Assembly: GCA_017304945.1 (NCBI GenBank)
Contig: JAFKLG010000113.1
Location: forward strand, 1 to 34,508
DNA length: 34,508 nucleotides
Direction: 5' to 3'
From: Rhodospirillales bacterium
GTDB lineage: Bacteria; Pseudomonadota; Alphaproteobacteria; Acetobacterales; Acetobacteraceae
Shown here: piece by piece, positions 16,578 through 24,108 of the stretch
Layout: the number at the start of each line of letters is the position of its first letter
Position numbering within the stretch: position 1 is the first letter of the stretch
Notes under the pieces: model-generated
Seen by the model: the letters and a program-made list of their open reading frames with translations, nothing else
Told to the model about the DNA's origin: nothing
Databases searched by the model: none
Translations under genes and position numbers: made by a program

Positions 16578-16946
16578 ATGATTCATCCCGAGACCAACCT
16601 CGAGGTCGCCGACAACTCCGGTGCGCGCCGCGTGCAGTGCATCAAGGTGCTGGGCGGCTCGAAGCGGAAGACCGCCTCGGTGGGCGACGTGATCGTCGTC
16701 TCCGTGAAGGAGGCGATTCCGCGCGGCAAGGTGAAGAAGGGCGACGTGCACCAGGCGGTGATCGTGCGCACGGCCTTCCCGGTGCGTCGTGCCGACGGGT
16801 CCGCGATCCGCTTCGACCGCAATGCGGCGGTGCTGATCAACAAGCAGCAGGAGCCGATCGGCACCCGCATCTTCGGCCCGGTGGTGCGTGAGCTGCGCGG
16901 GCGGAAGTTCATGAAGATCATCTCGCTCGCGCCGGAGGTGCTGTGA
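16578..16946 (+). CDS. rplN: 50S ribosomal protein L14
   Basis: 122-residue L14 at the subunit interface, and the binding site for the silencing factor RsfS. The family N-terminus MIHPETNLEVADNSGARRVQCIKVLGG and the C-terminal ELRGRKFMKIISLAPEVL are present, each at the expected position and normal length. First gene of the spc set here, 12 bases after rpsQ. Its stop overlaps the rplX start. Confidence 0.98.
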   Translation: MIHPETNLEVADNSGARRVQCIKVLGGSKRKTASVGDVIVVSVKEAIPRGKVKKGDVHQAVIVRTAFPVRRADGSAIRFDRNAAVLINKQQEPIGTRIFGPVVRELRGRKFMKIISLAPEVL

Positions 16947-17266
16947 TGGCTGCGCGCATCCGCAAGGGCGACACGGTGGTCGTGATCTCGGGGGCCAGCA
17001 AGGGCCGCCGGGGTGAGGTGCTGCAGGTGTTCCCGACGGCGAACCGGGCGACGGTGCAGGGCGTGAACATGGCGACGCGGCACGTGAAGCCGCGCGGCGT
17101 GCAGGAGCCCGGCGGCATTCGCCAGCAGGAAGCCCCGATTCACCTGTCCAACCTGATGCTGGTCGACCCGAAGAGCGAGAAGCCGACGAAGGTCGGGTAT
17201 CGCCTGCTGGAGGACGGCCGCAAGGTCCGCGTCGCCAAGGCCACCGGCGACGTGATCGAGAGCTAG
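16946..17266 (+). CDS. rplX: 50S ribosomal protein L24
   Basis: 106-residue L24, an assembly-initiating protein with an N-terminal KOW motif (IRKGDTVVVISGASKGRRGEVLQV). The ATG at 16946 overlaps the rplN stop by one base (TGATG). A GTG three bases earlier is in frame and would add one residue; ATG is preferred. Ten bases separate it from rplE. Confidence 0.95.
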   Translation: MAARIRKGDTVVVISGASKGRRGEVLQVFPTANRATVQGVNMATRHVKPRGVQEPGGIRQQEAPIHLSNLMLVDPKSEKPTKVGYRLLEDGRKVRVAKATGDVIES

Positions 17267-17276
17267 GACGCGAACG

Positions 17277-17954
17277 ATGAGCGGAAGCAAGAACGCCCCG
17301 AAGGGCGGCGGGCGCGGCGCCCAGGGCGCTGCCCCTCCCAGCAAGGAAGCGCGGCGCGCCGAGCGCAACGCGGAGACGAGCGGGGTGGAGAATCCGGCTG
17401 CGTCGCCGGAGGAGATGCCGCGCCTGCAGCAGCGCTACCTCCAGGAGGTGCGCAAGAAGCTGCAGGACGAGTTCGGCTACGCGAACCCGATGCAGGTTCC
17501 GAAGCTCGAGAAGATCGTCATCAACATGGGTGTCGGCGAGGCGACGGGCGACCAGAAGAAGCTCGACGCGGCGGTGGCCGAACTGATGGCGATCAGCGGG
17601 CAGAAGCCGGTGAAGACGGTGGCGAAGAAGGCGATCGCCGGGTTCAAGATCCGCAAGGGTCTCCCGATCGGCTGCAAGGTCACGCTGCGCAAGGCGCGCA
17701 TGTATGAGTTCATGGACCGGCTGATCACGATCGCCCTGCCGCGCGTGCGCGACTTCCGCGGCATTGCGGGCAAGGGGTTCGACGGGCGCGGCAACTTCGC
17801 CATGGGGCTGAAGGAGCAGATCGTGTTCCCCGAGATCAACTACGACCGGGTGGACCAGATCCGCGGCATGGACATCCAGTTCGTGACCTCGGCGAAGACC
17901 GATGCCGAAGCGAAGGCCCTGCTGAAGGCGTTCGATCTGCCTTTCGCGAGCTAA
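17277..17954 (+). CDS. rplE: 50S ribosomal protein L5 with N-terminal extension
   Basis: L5 binds 5S rRNA in the central protuberance. The conserved protein (about 179 residues in most bacteria) starts near residue 47 (MPRLQQRYLQEVRKKL) and includes VPKLEKIVINMGVGEA and RDFRGI. Ahead of it are 46 low-complexity residues rich in Lys, Gly, Ala and Arg. The start at 17277 fits the 10-base spacing after rplX, and the extension keeps GC-rich third positions. The alternative ATG at 17415 has GGAGG only two bases away, too close for a good ribosome-binding site. The core is certain; the extension is likely but unproven. Confidence 0.93.
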   Translation: MSGSKNAPKGGGRGAQGAAPPSKEARRAERNAETSGVENPAASPEEMPRLQQRYLQEVRKKLQDEFGYANPMQVPKLEKIVINMGVGEATGDQKKLDAAVAELMAISGQKPVKTVAKKAIAGFKIRKGLPIGCKVTLRKARMYEFMDRLITIALPRVRDFRGIAGKGFDGRGNFAMGLKEQIVFPEINYDRVDQIRGMDIQFVTSAKTDAEAKALLKAFDLPFAS

Positions 17955-18012
17955 ACACCTTTTTTGGAAGACCCCCGGGGTATCCCGGCCGGTTCCGGAG
18001 GACGAAGACAGG

Positions 18013-18318
18013 ATGGCCAAGCTTTCGAAGGTCAATCGCAACGCCGAACGGGAACGCATGGCGAAGCGTGACAAGGCGAAGCGCCAGGCGCTGAAGGATG
18101 TGGTGATGGACCGCACCCTGCCGGTGGAAGACCGGTTCAACGCGACGCTGAAGCTCGCGCAGTTGTCGCGCAACGGCGCGGCGGTGCGGGTGCGCCTGCG
18201 CTGTGAGCTGACCGGCCGCCCGCGCGGCAATTATCGCAAGTTCAAGCTCAGCCGCATGATGCTGCGCGACCTCGCCAGCGCCGGGCAGATCCCCGGCATG
18301 GTGAAGGCGAGCTGGTAA
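18013..18318 (+). CDS. rpsN: 30S ribosomal protein S14, zinc-independent type
   Basis: 101-residue S14 of the small-subunit head. This is the long (C-minus) form: it has no CxxC pairs and only a single Cys (RLRCELTGRPRG), so it should not bind zinc. The conserved NGAAVRVRLRC and LSRMMLRDLASAGQIPGMVKASW C-terminus are present. It follows rplE after 58 bases that contain a T6 run but no good hairpin. Confidence 0.97.
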   Translation: MAKLSKVNRNAERERMAKRDKAKRQALKDVVMDRTLPVEDRFNATLKLAQLSRNGAAVRVRLRCELTGRPRGNYRKFKLSRMMLRDLASAGQIPGMVKASW

Positions 18319-18330
18319 GGGGACAGGTCA

Positions 18331-18729
18331 ATGTCACTTTCCGATCCCCTGGGCGACATGCTGACACGCATCCGGAACGCGCAGCGCGCGCGTCACTCGG
18401 TATGCGTGGCGCCGGCGTCGAAGCTGCGGGCCAACGTGCTGAACGTGCTGAAGCGTGAAGGCTTCATCCGTGGTTTCGAGGCGGAGGAGCTGCGGCCTGG
18501 CGTCGCGCAGCTCCGCATCGAGCTGAAGTACAACGAGGGCGAGCCGGTCATCAAGGAGATCCACCGGGTCTCCAAGCCGGGCCGGCGCGTCTACTCGAAG
18601 ATCAAGGAGTTGCCGCGGGTCTATGCGGGCCTCGGCATTTCCATCCTGTCCACGCCGCGTGGCGTGATGAGCGACGCGGAGGCGCGCGCTGCCAATGTTG
18701 GCGGCGAAGTCCTCTGCCGCGTGTTCTGA
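18331..18729 (+). CDS. rpsH: 30S ribosomal protein S8
   Basis: 132-residue S8, a central 16S rRNA-binding protein; in E. coli it is the repressor of the spc operon. The N-terminus SDPLGDMLTRIRNAQ and the signature LGISILSTPRGVMSDAEAR with the C-terminal GGEVLCRVF are typical. Spacing is 12 bases after rpsN and 13 before rplF. No S8-like operator was identified near rplN-rplX-rplE. Confidence 0.98.
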   Translation: MSLSDPLGDMLTRIRNAQRARHSVCVAPASKLRANVLNVLKREGFIRGFEAEELRPGVAQLRIELKYNEGEPVIKEIHRVSKPGRRVYSKIKELPRVYAGLGISILSTPRGVMSDAEARAANVGGEVLCRVF

Positions 18730-18742
18730 GGAGGCGCGGTCC

Positions 18743-19276
18743 ATGTCCCGCGTAGGCAAGTATCCGGTCGATGTGCCGTCGGGCGTCCAGGTGGCGATCG
18801 CCGGCAACATCCTCACCGCCAAGGGCAAGCTGGGCGAGCTGAAGCTGCCGCTCACCGACCTGGTCGAGACCAAGGTCGAGGGCAACAAGGTGACGGTCGC
18901 GCCGAAGACCAACGAGACGCAGTCCCGCATGATGTGGGGCACCACGCGGGCGCTGATCGCCTGCATGGTGAAGGGCGTGTCGGAGGGCTACAGCAAGTCG
19001 CTGGAGATCACCGGCACGGGCTATCGTGCCGCGGTGCAGGGCAAGAACCTGGAGATCAACCTGGGCTTCTCGCATCCGGTGGTCTATCCGGTGCCCGAGG
19101 GCATCAAGATCACCTGCGAGCGTCCGACCTCGATCAAGGTCGAGGGGATCGACAAGCGGCTGGTTGGGCAGGTCGCCTCCGAGATCCGCGCGTTCCGTCC
19201 GCCGGAGCCCTACAAGGGCAAGGGCGCGCGGTACACGGACGAGGTCATCCGCCGCAAGGAAGGTAAGAAGAAGTGA
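18743..19276 (+). CDS. rplF: 50S ribosomal protein L6
   Basis: 177-residue L6 near the sarcin-ricin loop and factor-binding site. The canonical MSRVGKYPVDVPSGV N-terminus fixes the ATG at 18743 with GAGGAGG upstream. The second domain carries ITCERPTSIKVEGIDKRLVGQ and the conserved EPYKGKGARY motif near the C-terminus. The stop overlaps the rplR GTG start by four bases. Confidence 0.98.
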   Translation: MSRVGKYPVDVPSGVQVAIAGNILTAKGKLGELKLPLTDLVETKVEGNKVTVAPKTNETQSRMMWGTTRALIACMVKGVSEGYSKSLEITGTGYRAAVQGKNLEINLGFSHPVVYPVPEGIKITCERPTSIKVEGIDKRLVGQVASEIRAFRPPEPYKGKGARYTDEVIRRKEGKKK

Positions 19277-19635
19277 GCGCCACTCAGGATCTGCGGGACC
19301 GCCGGCGCGAGCGTCTTCGGTTCCAGCTTCGGCAGAAGGCGAACGGCCGTCCGCGGCTGTCGGTGTTCCGCTCGAGCAAGAACATCTATGCCCAGGTCAT
19401 CGACGACGCGCAGGGCCGCACCGTGGCCGCGGCGTCCACCCTCGACGCGTCGCTGAAGGAGGCGCTGAAGACCGGCGCCGACAAGGCGGCGGCGGCGGCG
19501 GTGGGCAAGCTGGTGGCCGAACGGGCGCTGGCGGCGGGCGTGACGAAGGTCGTGTTCGATCGTGGCTCCTATCTGTACCACGGCCGCGTCAAGGCGCTGG
19601 CCGATGCCGCCCGCGAAGGCGGGCTGGACTTCTGA
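19273..19635 (+). CDS. rplR: 50S ribosomal protein L18
   Basis: 120-residue L18, a 5S rRNA-binding protein. GTG start overlapping the rplF stop (GTGA), which indicates translational coupling. The family sequence is clear from RRRERLRFQLRQKANGRPRLSVFRSSKNIYAQ to the C-terminal FDRGSYLYHGRVKALADAAREGGLDF. The length is normal. Confidence 0.97.
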   Translation: MSATQDLRDRRRERLRFQLRQKANGRPRLSVFRSSKNIYAQVIDDAQGRTVAAASTLDASLKEALKTGADKAAAAAVGKLVAERALAAGVTKVVFDRGSYLYHGRVKALADAAREGGLDF

Positions 19636-19649
19636 AGGATCGATAGCCC

Positions 19650-20243
19650 ATGGCACGTGAACCCAGGGAAGGCGGACGGGGCCGCGAGCGTGAGCGCGAT
19701 CGCGACGCCGATGACGGCATCATCGACAAGCTGGTCACCATCAACCGCGTGGCCAAGGTGGTGAAGGGTGGCCGTCGCTTCGCCTTCGCCGCCCTGGTCG
19801 TGGTCGGCGACCAGAAGGGTCGCGTCGGCTATGGCGCGGGCAAGGCGCGCGAGGTGCCGGAGGCGATCCGCAAGGCGACGGAGCGTGCCAAGCGCGGCAT
19901 GATCCGGGTGCCGATGAAGGAAGGCCGCACGCTGCACCACGACGTGGTGGGCGAGTTCGGCGCCGGCACCGTGGTGCTGCGCTCCGCGACCGCCGGCACC
20001 GGCATCATCGCGGGCGGCCCGCTGCGCGCGGTGTTCGAGACGCTGGGGATCGGGGACGTCGTGGCGAAGAGCCTCGGCAGCCGCAACCCGCACAACATGG
20101 TCAAGGCGACCTTCGCGGCGCTGCAGAAGTGCTCGAGCCCGCGTTCCGTCGCCAACCGCCGCGGCAAGAAGGTGGCCGACCTGTTCGGTCGCCGCGATGC
20201 CGCGCCGGCGGGCCAGGCACCGGAGGCGCAGGCCAATGGCTGA
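19650..20243 (+). CDS. rpsE: 30S ribosomal protein S5
   Basis: 197-residue S5 at the mRNA entry and the decoding/translocation region. The N-terminal dsRBD-like domain begins at about residue 32 (NRVAKVVKGGRRFAFAALVVVGD) and includes the GYGAGKAREVPEAIRKA helix. The C-terminal domain has AGTGIIAGGPLRAVFE. There are short, charged N-terminal and Ala/Pro-rich C-terminal extensions. It overlaps rpmD by eight bases. Confidence 0.98.
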   Translation: MAREPREGGRGRERERDRDADDGIIDKLVTINRVAKVVKGGRRFAFAALVVVGDQKGRVGYGAGKAREVPEAIRKATERAKRGMIRVPMKEGRTLHHDVVGEFGAGTVVLRSATAGTGIIAGGPLRAVFETLGIGDVVAKSLGSRNPHNMVKATFAALQKCSSPRSVANRRGKKVADLFGRRDAAPAGQAPEAQANG

Positions 20244-20433
20244 GACGTCCGCGGGTAAGGTCAAGGTGACCCAGGTCGGGTCGCCGATCGGCCGCAAGCC
20301 GGGCCAGAAGGAGACGCTGACCGGTCTCGGCCTGAACAGGATCCGCGCCACGCGCGAGCTGGAGGACACTCCCTCGGTGCGCGGCATGATCCGCAAGGTT
20401 GCCCACCTGGTGAAGGTGGAGGAGCTGGGCTGA
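20236..20433 (+). CDS. rpmD: 50S ribosomal protein L30
   Basis: 65-residue L30. The core VKVTQVGSPIGRKPGQKETLTGLGLNR is family-typical, as is VRGMIRKVAHLVKVEE. The ATG at 20236 overlaps the end of rpsE by eight bases; a longer frame upstream lies inside rpsE. The last base of its stop is the first base of the rplO ATG. Confidence 0.96.
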   Translation: MAETSAGKVKVTQVGSPIGRKPGQKETLTGLGLNRIRATRELEDTPSVRGMIRKVAHLVKVEELG

Positions 20434-20927
20434 TGAATCTGAACGAACTGCGCGACAACGCTGGCGCGCGCCTGAAGTCGAAGCGCCTGGGTCGGGGCAT
20501 CGGCTCCGGCAAGGGCAAGACGTCGGGCAAGGGCGTGAAGGGGCAGAAGGCGCGTGAGGGCGTGTCGCTGAACGGGTTCGAGGGCGGTCAGCTCCCGATC
20601 TATCGGCGCCTGCCGAAGCGCGGCTTCCACAACCTGTTCCGCAAGGAATACGCCCCGGTGAACCTGGGCACGCTGGATGCGGCGATCGCGTCGGGCAAGC
20701 TCGACGGCTCGCAGCCGATCACCGAGGCGATGCTGGTCGCGGCCGGCCTGGCCGACGGCAAGCTCGCCGGCGTGCGGCTGCTGGCCGAGGGCACGATCTC
20801 GCGGGCGGTGACGATCACCGTGTCCGGGGCGTCGGCCGCGGCGAAGGCGGCGGTGGAACAGGCCGGCGGGTCGGTGACGACCACCGTCGCGCCGAAGGCC
20901 CCGGCCGAGGGCGAAGCGGCCGCCTGA
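20433..20927 (+). CDS. rplO: 50S ribosomal protein L15
   Basis: 164-residue L15, a late assembly protein of the large subunit. The N-terminal MNLNELRDNAGARLKSKRLGRGIGSGKGKTSGKGVKGQKAR stretch is characteristic, seen here over residues 1-41, followed by FEGGQLPIYRRLPKRGF. The C-terminus ends with an Ala-rich tail. It is the last gene of the compact S10-spc run; a 393-base gap follows before secY. Confidence 0.98.
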   Translation: MNLNELRDNAGARLKSKRLGRGIGSGKGKTSGKGVKGQKAREGVSLNGFEGGQLPIYRRLPKRGFHNLFRKEYAPVNLGTLDAAIASGKLDGSQPITEAMLVAAGLADGKLAGVRLLAEGTISRAVTITVSGASAAAKAAVEQAGGSVTTTVAPKAPAEGEAAA

Positions 20928-21062
20928 CAGCCGGAAGGCTGAGGGGGCGGACGGGTCGCGGCGGCGGGGCGAAGGCGGTGCGCGTTGGGGCGCGGCGGGT
21001 CCGTGTCACGTGTCGCAGTGGCACGCGGGCCGGTGTCACGTCTCGAGGCGGGTGCGGCGGCT

Positions 21063-21095
21063 CCGTGTCGTGGCCGGCGAAGGCCGGCCGTCCAC
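21063..21095 (+). repeat. Palindromic dispersed repeat, copy 4
   Basis: CCGTGTCGTGGCCGGCG with its following half AAGGCCGGCCGTCCAC. It differs at three positions from the reverse complement of 21124-21156 and belongs to the same ATGGCCGG/CCGGCCAT family as 3759-3935. Confidence 0.8.
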
Positions 21096-21123
21096 GGCGT
21101 CGCCCCGGGTCCTCTCGTTGGTC

Positions 21124-21156
21124 GTGGATGGCCGGCCTGCGCCGGCCATGACACGG
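21124..21156 (-). repeat. Palindromic dispersed repeat, copy 5 (inverted)
   Basis: Inverted partner of copy 4, 28 bases away, with core ATGGCCGG-cctgcg-CCGGCCAT. The two copies together can form either two small hairpins or one large 33-bp stem. Confidence 0.82.
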
Positions 21157-21264
21157 GGGCAACGCCCCACGGCCCGGGGGGGCAGCGCGGCGGTGGCCCC
21201 AAGGGCCCGCGCCGGCGGTGACACGACGGGGCGCGCGCGGCCCATGACGCCGTCCTTCTTCGCC

Positions 21265-21293
21265 TTGCGCCGCACCGACCCGCGGCAGACAAT
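21265..21293 (+). promoter_or_regulatory. Candidate promoter for secY-adk
   Basis: TTGCGC (21265-21270), a 17-base spacer and GACAAT (21288-21293), 28 bases before the secY start and after the repeat-rich gap. The match is moderate. The spacing and position support it. Confidence 0.4.
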
Positions 21294-21320
21294 GGAAGCG
21301 CGATCAGCGAGGGATCAACC

Positions 21321-22658
21321 ATGGCGTCGGCTGCCGAACAGCTCGCGGCAAACCTCAATCTCGGCGTCTTCTCGAAAGCCACCGAACTCAAGAAGCGCAT
21401 CTGGTTCACCCTGGGTGCGCTGATCGTCTTCCGCATCGGCACCTACATCCCGGTGCCCGGCGTCGACGCCTCGGTCATGGGCGAGATGCTGCGCCAGCAC
21501 GGCGGCGGCATCCTCGGCATGTTCGACATGTTCACCGGCGGCGCACTCGGCCGCATGACGGTGTTCGCGCTCAACATCATGCCCTACATCAGCGCCAGCA
21601 TCATCGTGCAGTTGATGTCGGCGGCGATCCCCTCGCTCGAAAGCCTCAAGAAGGAGGGCGAGCAGGGCCGCAAGAAACTCAACCAGTACACGCGCTACCT
21701 CACCGTGGTGATCGCGATGTTCCAGTCCTACGGCATCGCCGTCGGGCTCGAGAGCATGCAAGGCAGCTTCGGGGCCGCGGTGATCGATCCGGGCTGGTTC
21801 TTCCGCATCTCCTGCATGATCACCCTGGTGGGCGGGACGATGTTCCTGATGTGGCTGGGCGAGCAGATCACCGCCCGCGGCGTCGGCAACGGCACCAGCC
21901 TGATCATCATGGCCGGCATCGTCGCCAACCTGCCGCACGCGATGGCCTCGCTGCTGGAGCTCGGGCGCACCGGCGCGCTGTCGCCCTTCTTCATCCTGGC
22001 CTTCATCGTGATCGCCGTGGTGACGATCGCGGTGATCGTCTTCGTGGAGCGGGCGCAGCGGCGCATACCGGTGCAGTATCCGAAGCGCCAGGTCGGCAAC
22101 CGCATGTTCGGCGGCGACTCGACCCACATGCCGCTGAAGATCAACACCTCGGGCGTGATCCCGCCGATCTTCGCCAGCTCCATCCTGCTGATCCCGGCGA
22201 CGATCGCCGGCTTCGCCAGCAGCGGGCCGGGCTGGCTGCAGGGCATCGCCGCGCAGCTCGCCCACGGCCAGCCGCTCTACATGTTCCTCTACGCGGCGAT
22301 GATCATCTTCTTCTCCTATTTCTACACCGCCGTGGTGTTCAACCCGGAGGAGACCGCCGACAACCTCAAGAAGTATGGCGGCTTCATCCCGGGCATCCGT
22401 CCCGGCAGCGCGACCGCGGAGTATTTCGACAAGGTGCTGACGCGCCTGACCACGGTCGGCGGCATCTACCTGGTGCTGATCTGCCTGCTGCCGGAGATCC
22501 TGATCAGCGACTACGGCCTGCCGTTCTATTTCGGCGGCACCTCGATCCTGATCGTCGTCTCGGTTACGATGGACACGGTGACGCAGATTCAGTCACATCT
22601 GCTCGCACACCAATATGAAGGCCTGATCCGCAAGGCTCGGGTTCGGGGACGTCGGTGA
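21321..22658 (+). CDS. secY: Protein translocase subunit SecY
   Basis: 445-residue SecY, the channel of the Sec translocon in the inner membrane, with about ten hydrophobic membrane segments. The family landmarks are the first segment near IGTYIPVPGVD, the cytoplasmic loop VERAQRRIPVQYPKRQ (about 236-251), and the ribosome/SecA-contact loop NPEETADNLKKYGGFIPGIRPG. The start ATG has GAGGGATC upstream. The stop codon overlaps a palindromic repeat by two bases. adk follows after 58 bases, the usual alphaproteobacterial order. Confidence 0.98.
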   Translation: MASAAEQLAANLNLGVFSKATELKKRIWFTLGALIVFRIGTYIPVPGVDASVMGEMLRQHGGGILGMFDMFTGGALGRMTVFALNIMPYISASIIVQLMSAAIPSLESLKKEGEQGRKKLNQYTRYLTVVIAMFQSYGIAVGLESMQGSFGAAVIDPGWFFRISCMITLVGGTMFLMWLGEQITARGVGNGTSLIIMAGIVANLPHAMASLLELGRTGALSPFFILAFIVIAVVTIAVIVFVERAQRRIPVQYPKRQVGNRMFGGDSTHMPLKINTSGVIPPIFASSILLIPATIAGFASSGPGWLQGIAAQLAHGQPLYMFLYAAMIIFFSYFYTAVVFNPEETADNLKKYGGFIPGIRPGSATAEYFDKVLTRLTTVGGIYLVLICLLPEILISDYGLPFYFGGTSILIVVSVTMDTVTQIQSHLLAHQYEGLIRKARVRGRR

Positions 22659-22686
22659 TGGCCGGACCAGGTCCGGCCATGACAGG
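22657..22686 (-). repeat. Palindromic dispersed repeat, copy 6, overlapping the secY stop
   Basis: ATGGCCGGACCAGGTCCGGCCAT is a near-perfect palindrome core within 22657-22686, in the same orientation as copies 3 and 5. It begins within the secY stop codon and fills half of the secY-adk gap. It may act as a 3' stability or attenuation hairpin. Confidence 0.82.
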
Positions 22687-22716
22687 AAAGGATCGGGCTG
22701 AGACCCGAGTTTGACC

Positions 22717-23370
22717 ATGAACTTGATTCTTCTCGGCCCCCCAGGGGCGGGCAAGGGCACGCAGGCAAAGCGCCTGCAGGACAAGTACGGCATCGCCCAG
22801 GTCTCCACCGGCGACATGCTGCGCGCGGAAGTCGCGGCGGGCACCCCGATCGGGCGCGAGGCCAAGGCGGTGATGGAGGCCGGGCAGCTCGTCTCCGACG
22901 ACATCCTGGTGCGCATGCTGGGCAGCCGGCTCGAGAAGGCCGATGCCGCGAAGGGCGTGATCCTGGATGGGTTCCCCCGCACCGTGCCGCAGGCCGAGGC
23001 GCTGGACCGGCTGCTGGCCGGGAAGGGGCTGAAGCTCGACGCGGTGATCGAGCTGAAGGTCGACGACGCCGCCCTGGTCGACCGAATCAGCGGTCGCTAC
23101 ACCTGCGCGAAATGCGGCGCCGGCTATCACGACACGTTCCAGAAGCCGGCCAGGCCGGGAATCTGCGACGTCTGCGGCTCGCACGAGTTCACCCGCCGCG
23201 CCGACGACAACCGCGCCACGGTGGCGGCGCGGCTCGAGGCCTATCACCGCCAGACCGCGCCGCTGCTGCCGTATTATCGTGCCAAGGGCGCGCTGCAGAC
23301 GGTGGACGGCATGGCGGACATCGACGAAGTGACCCGCCAGATCGACGCGATCCTGGCGCATCTCGGCTGA
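22717..23370 (+). CDS. adk: Adenylate kinase, zinc-type LID
   Basis: 217-residue adenylate kinase (2 ADP to ATP plus AMP). P-loop GPPGAGKGT at 7-15, AMP-binding STGDMLR (30-36) and DGFPRT (84-89). The long LID domain carries C130, C133, C150 and C153, the four-cysteine zinc arrangement. The ATG at 22717 gives the canonical MNLILLGPPG start; a TTG two codons earlier is rejected. It is cotranscribed with secY in many bacteria. Confidence 0.98.
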   Translation: MNLILLGPPGAGKGTQAKRLQDKYGIAQVSTGDMLRAEVAAGTPIGREAKAVMEAGQLVSDDILVRMLGSRLEKADAAKGVILDGFPRTVPQAEALDRLLAGKGLKLDAVIELKVDDAALVDRISGRYTCAKCGAGYHDTFQKPARPGICDVCGSHEFTRRADDNRATVAARLEAYHRQTAPLLPYYRAKGALQTVDGMADIDEVTRQIDAILAHLG

Positions 23371-23421
23371 TCCCCGTGCGGATTCAATGGCCGCTGATCA
23401 CGCAGAGTTGATCAAGCGTCG

Positions 23422-23449
23422 TTGACTCCCGGGCGGGGGCGACTATAGT
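23422..23449 (+). promoter_or_regulatory. Sigma-70 type promoter for rpsM-rpsK-rpoA-rplQ
   Basis: TTGACT (23422-23427), a 16-base spacer and TATAGT (23444-23449). The -35 is identical to the rpsL promoter and the -10 is near-consensus. It leaves a leader of about 180 bases before rpsM. The leader starts with a palindrome GCCCCATATGGGGC (23466-23479). Confidence 0.7.
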
Positions 23450-23465
23450 CCCGCGCTCCGATGCG

Positions 23466-23479
23466 GCCCCATATGGGGC
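23466..23479 (+). promoter_or_regulatory. Leader palindrome upstream of rpsM
   Basis: GCCCCATATGGGGC is a perfect 14-base palindrome within about 12 bases of the predicted transcription start. It may fold as a short 5' hairpin protecting the transcript or act as a protein-binding site. No ribosomal-protein mimicry could be recognised. Confidence 0.35.
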
Positions 23480-23636
23480 GGCGTCGCGTGCGCACATTCC
23501 TGCCATTGCGTTGGCTCGATCTCCGAGCGAACGGGCGTGGAAGCGGCGCGGCGGGGCAAACCACCTGGGCGGGCGAGCGGCCGTTCGGGACAGACAGAAG
23601 GGCCTGGCAGTCGGTCAGGCGACAGGAGAGTCGAGC

Positions 23637-24014
23637 GTGGCGCGTATTGCCGGCGTGAACATCCCGACGAACAAGCGAGTGACGATCGGGCTTCGCTACA
23701 TTTATGGCATCGGTCCCAGCAAGGCGGCCGAGATCTGCCAGAAGCTGAGCATTCCCGACGACCGCCGGGTGAACCAGCTCTCCGACGAGGAGGTGCTGCG
23801 CATCCGTGAGCTGATCGACCGCGACTATCGGGTCGAGGGCGATCTGCGGCGTGAAGTCGCGATGAACATCAAGCGCCTGATGGACCTGGGCTGCTATCGC
23901 GGCCTGCGGCACCGTCGTGGCCTGCCGGTCCGTGGCCAGCGCACGCACACCAACGCCCGCACCCGCAAGGGCAAGGCGGTGCCGATCGCCGGCAAGAAGA
24001 AGGTGACGAAGTAA
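23637..24014 (+). CDS. rpsM: 30S ribosomal protein S13
   Basis: 125-residue S13 of the small-subunit head, contacting tRNA and forming intersubunit bridges. GTG start at 23637 (MARIAGVNIPTNKRV), supported by AGGAGAG upstream. The frame is open for 42 more codons upstream, but these are unlike S13. The C-terminal GLRHRRGLPVRGQRTHTNARTRKG is diagnostic, seen over about residues 88-112. rpmJ, often upstream, is absent. Confidence 0.97.
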   Translation: MARIAGVNIPTNKRVTIGLRYIYGIGPSKAAEICQKLSIPDDRRVNQLSDEEVLRIRELIDRDYRVEGDLRREVAMNIKRLMDLGCYRGLRHRRGLPVRGQRTHTNARTRKGKAVPIAGKKKVTK

Positions 24015-24108
24015 GGCGTTCGCCGCCTCGGATTTTGGCTGATGGCCGCGCTGGTGCGGAGCTTTGCTTCGCCGGCGCGGCGCTCGAATTGGAACGGGAT
24101 TCACGATC

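Larger units (their letters stand above)
20928..21320. other. 393-base rplO-secY intergenic region with inverted repeats
   Basis: There is no convincing gene. It holds a small stem right after the rplO stop (CAGCC/GGCTG, 20928-20941), two inverted copies of the palindromic repeat (21063-21095 and 21124-21156), a very G-rich stretch around 21150-21190, and a candidate secY promoter (21265-21293). In most alphaproteobacteria secY follows rplO closely, so this gap is large. Confidence 0.6.

Noticed and set aside
17955..18012. T6 run after rplE as a terminator
   Set aside because: No stable stem precedes the T run, and rpsN continues the operon.
15981..18230. 749-codon minus-strand frame across the ribosomal genes
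   Set aside because: It spans rpmC to rpsN, all unmistakable on the plus strand; no recognisable domain.
20928..21320. Small gene in the rplO-secY gap
   Set aside because: Open frames here run through the palindromic repeats, with no ribosome-binding site or coding-like content.
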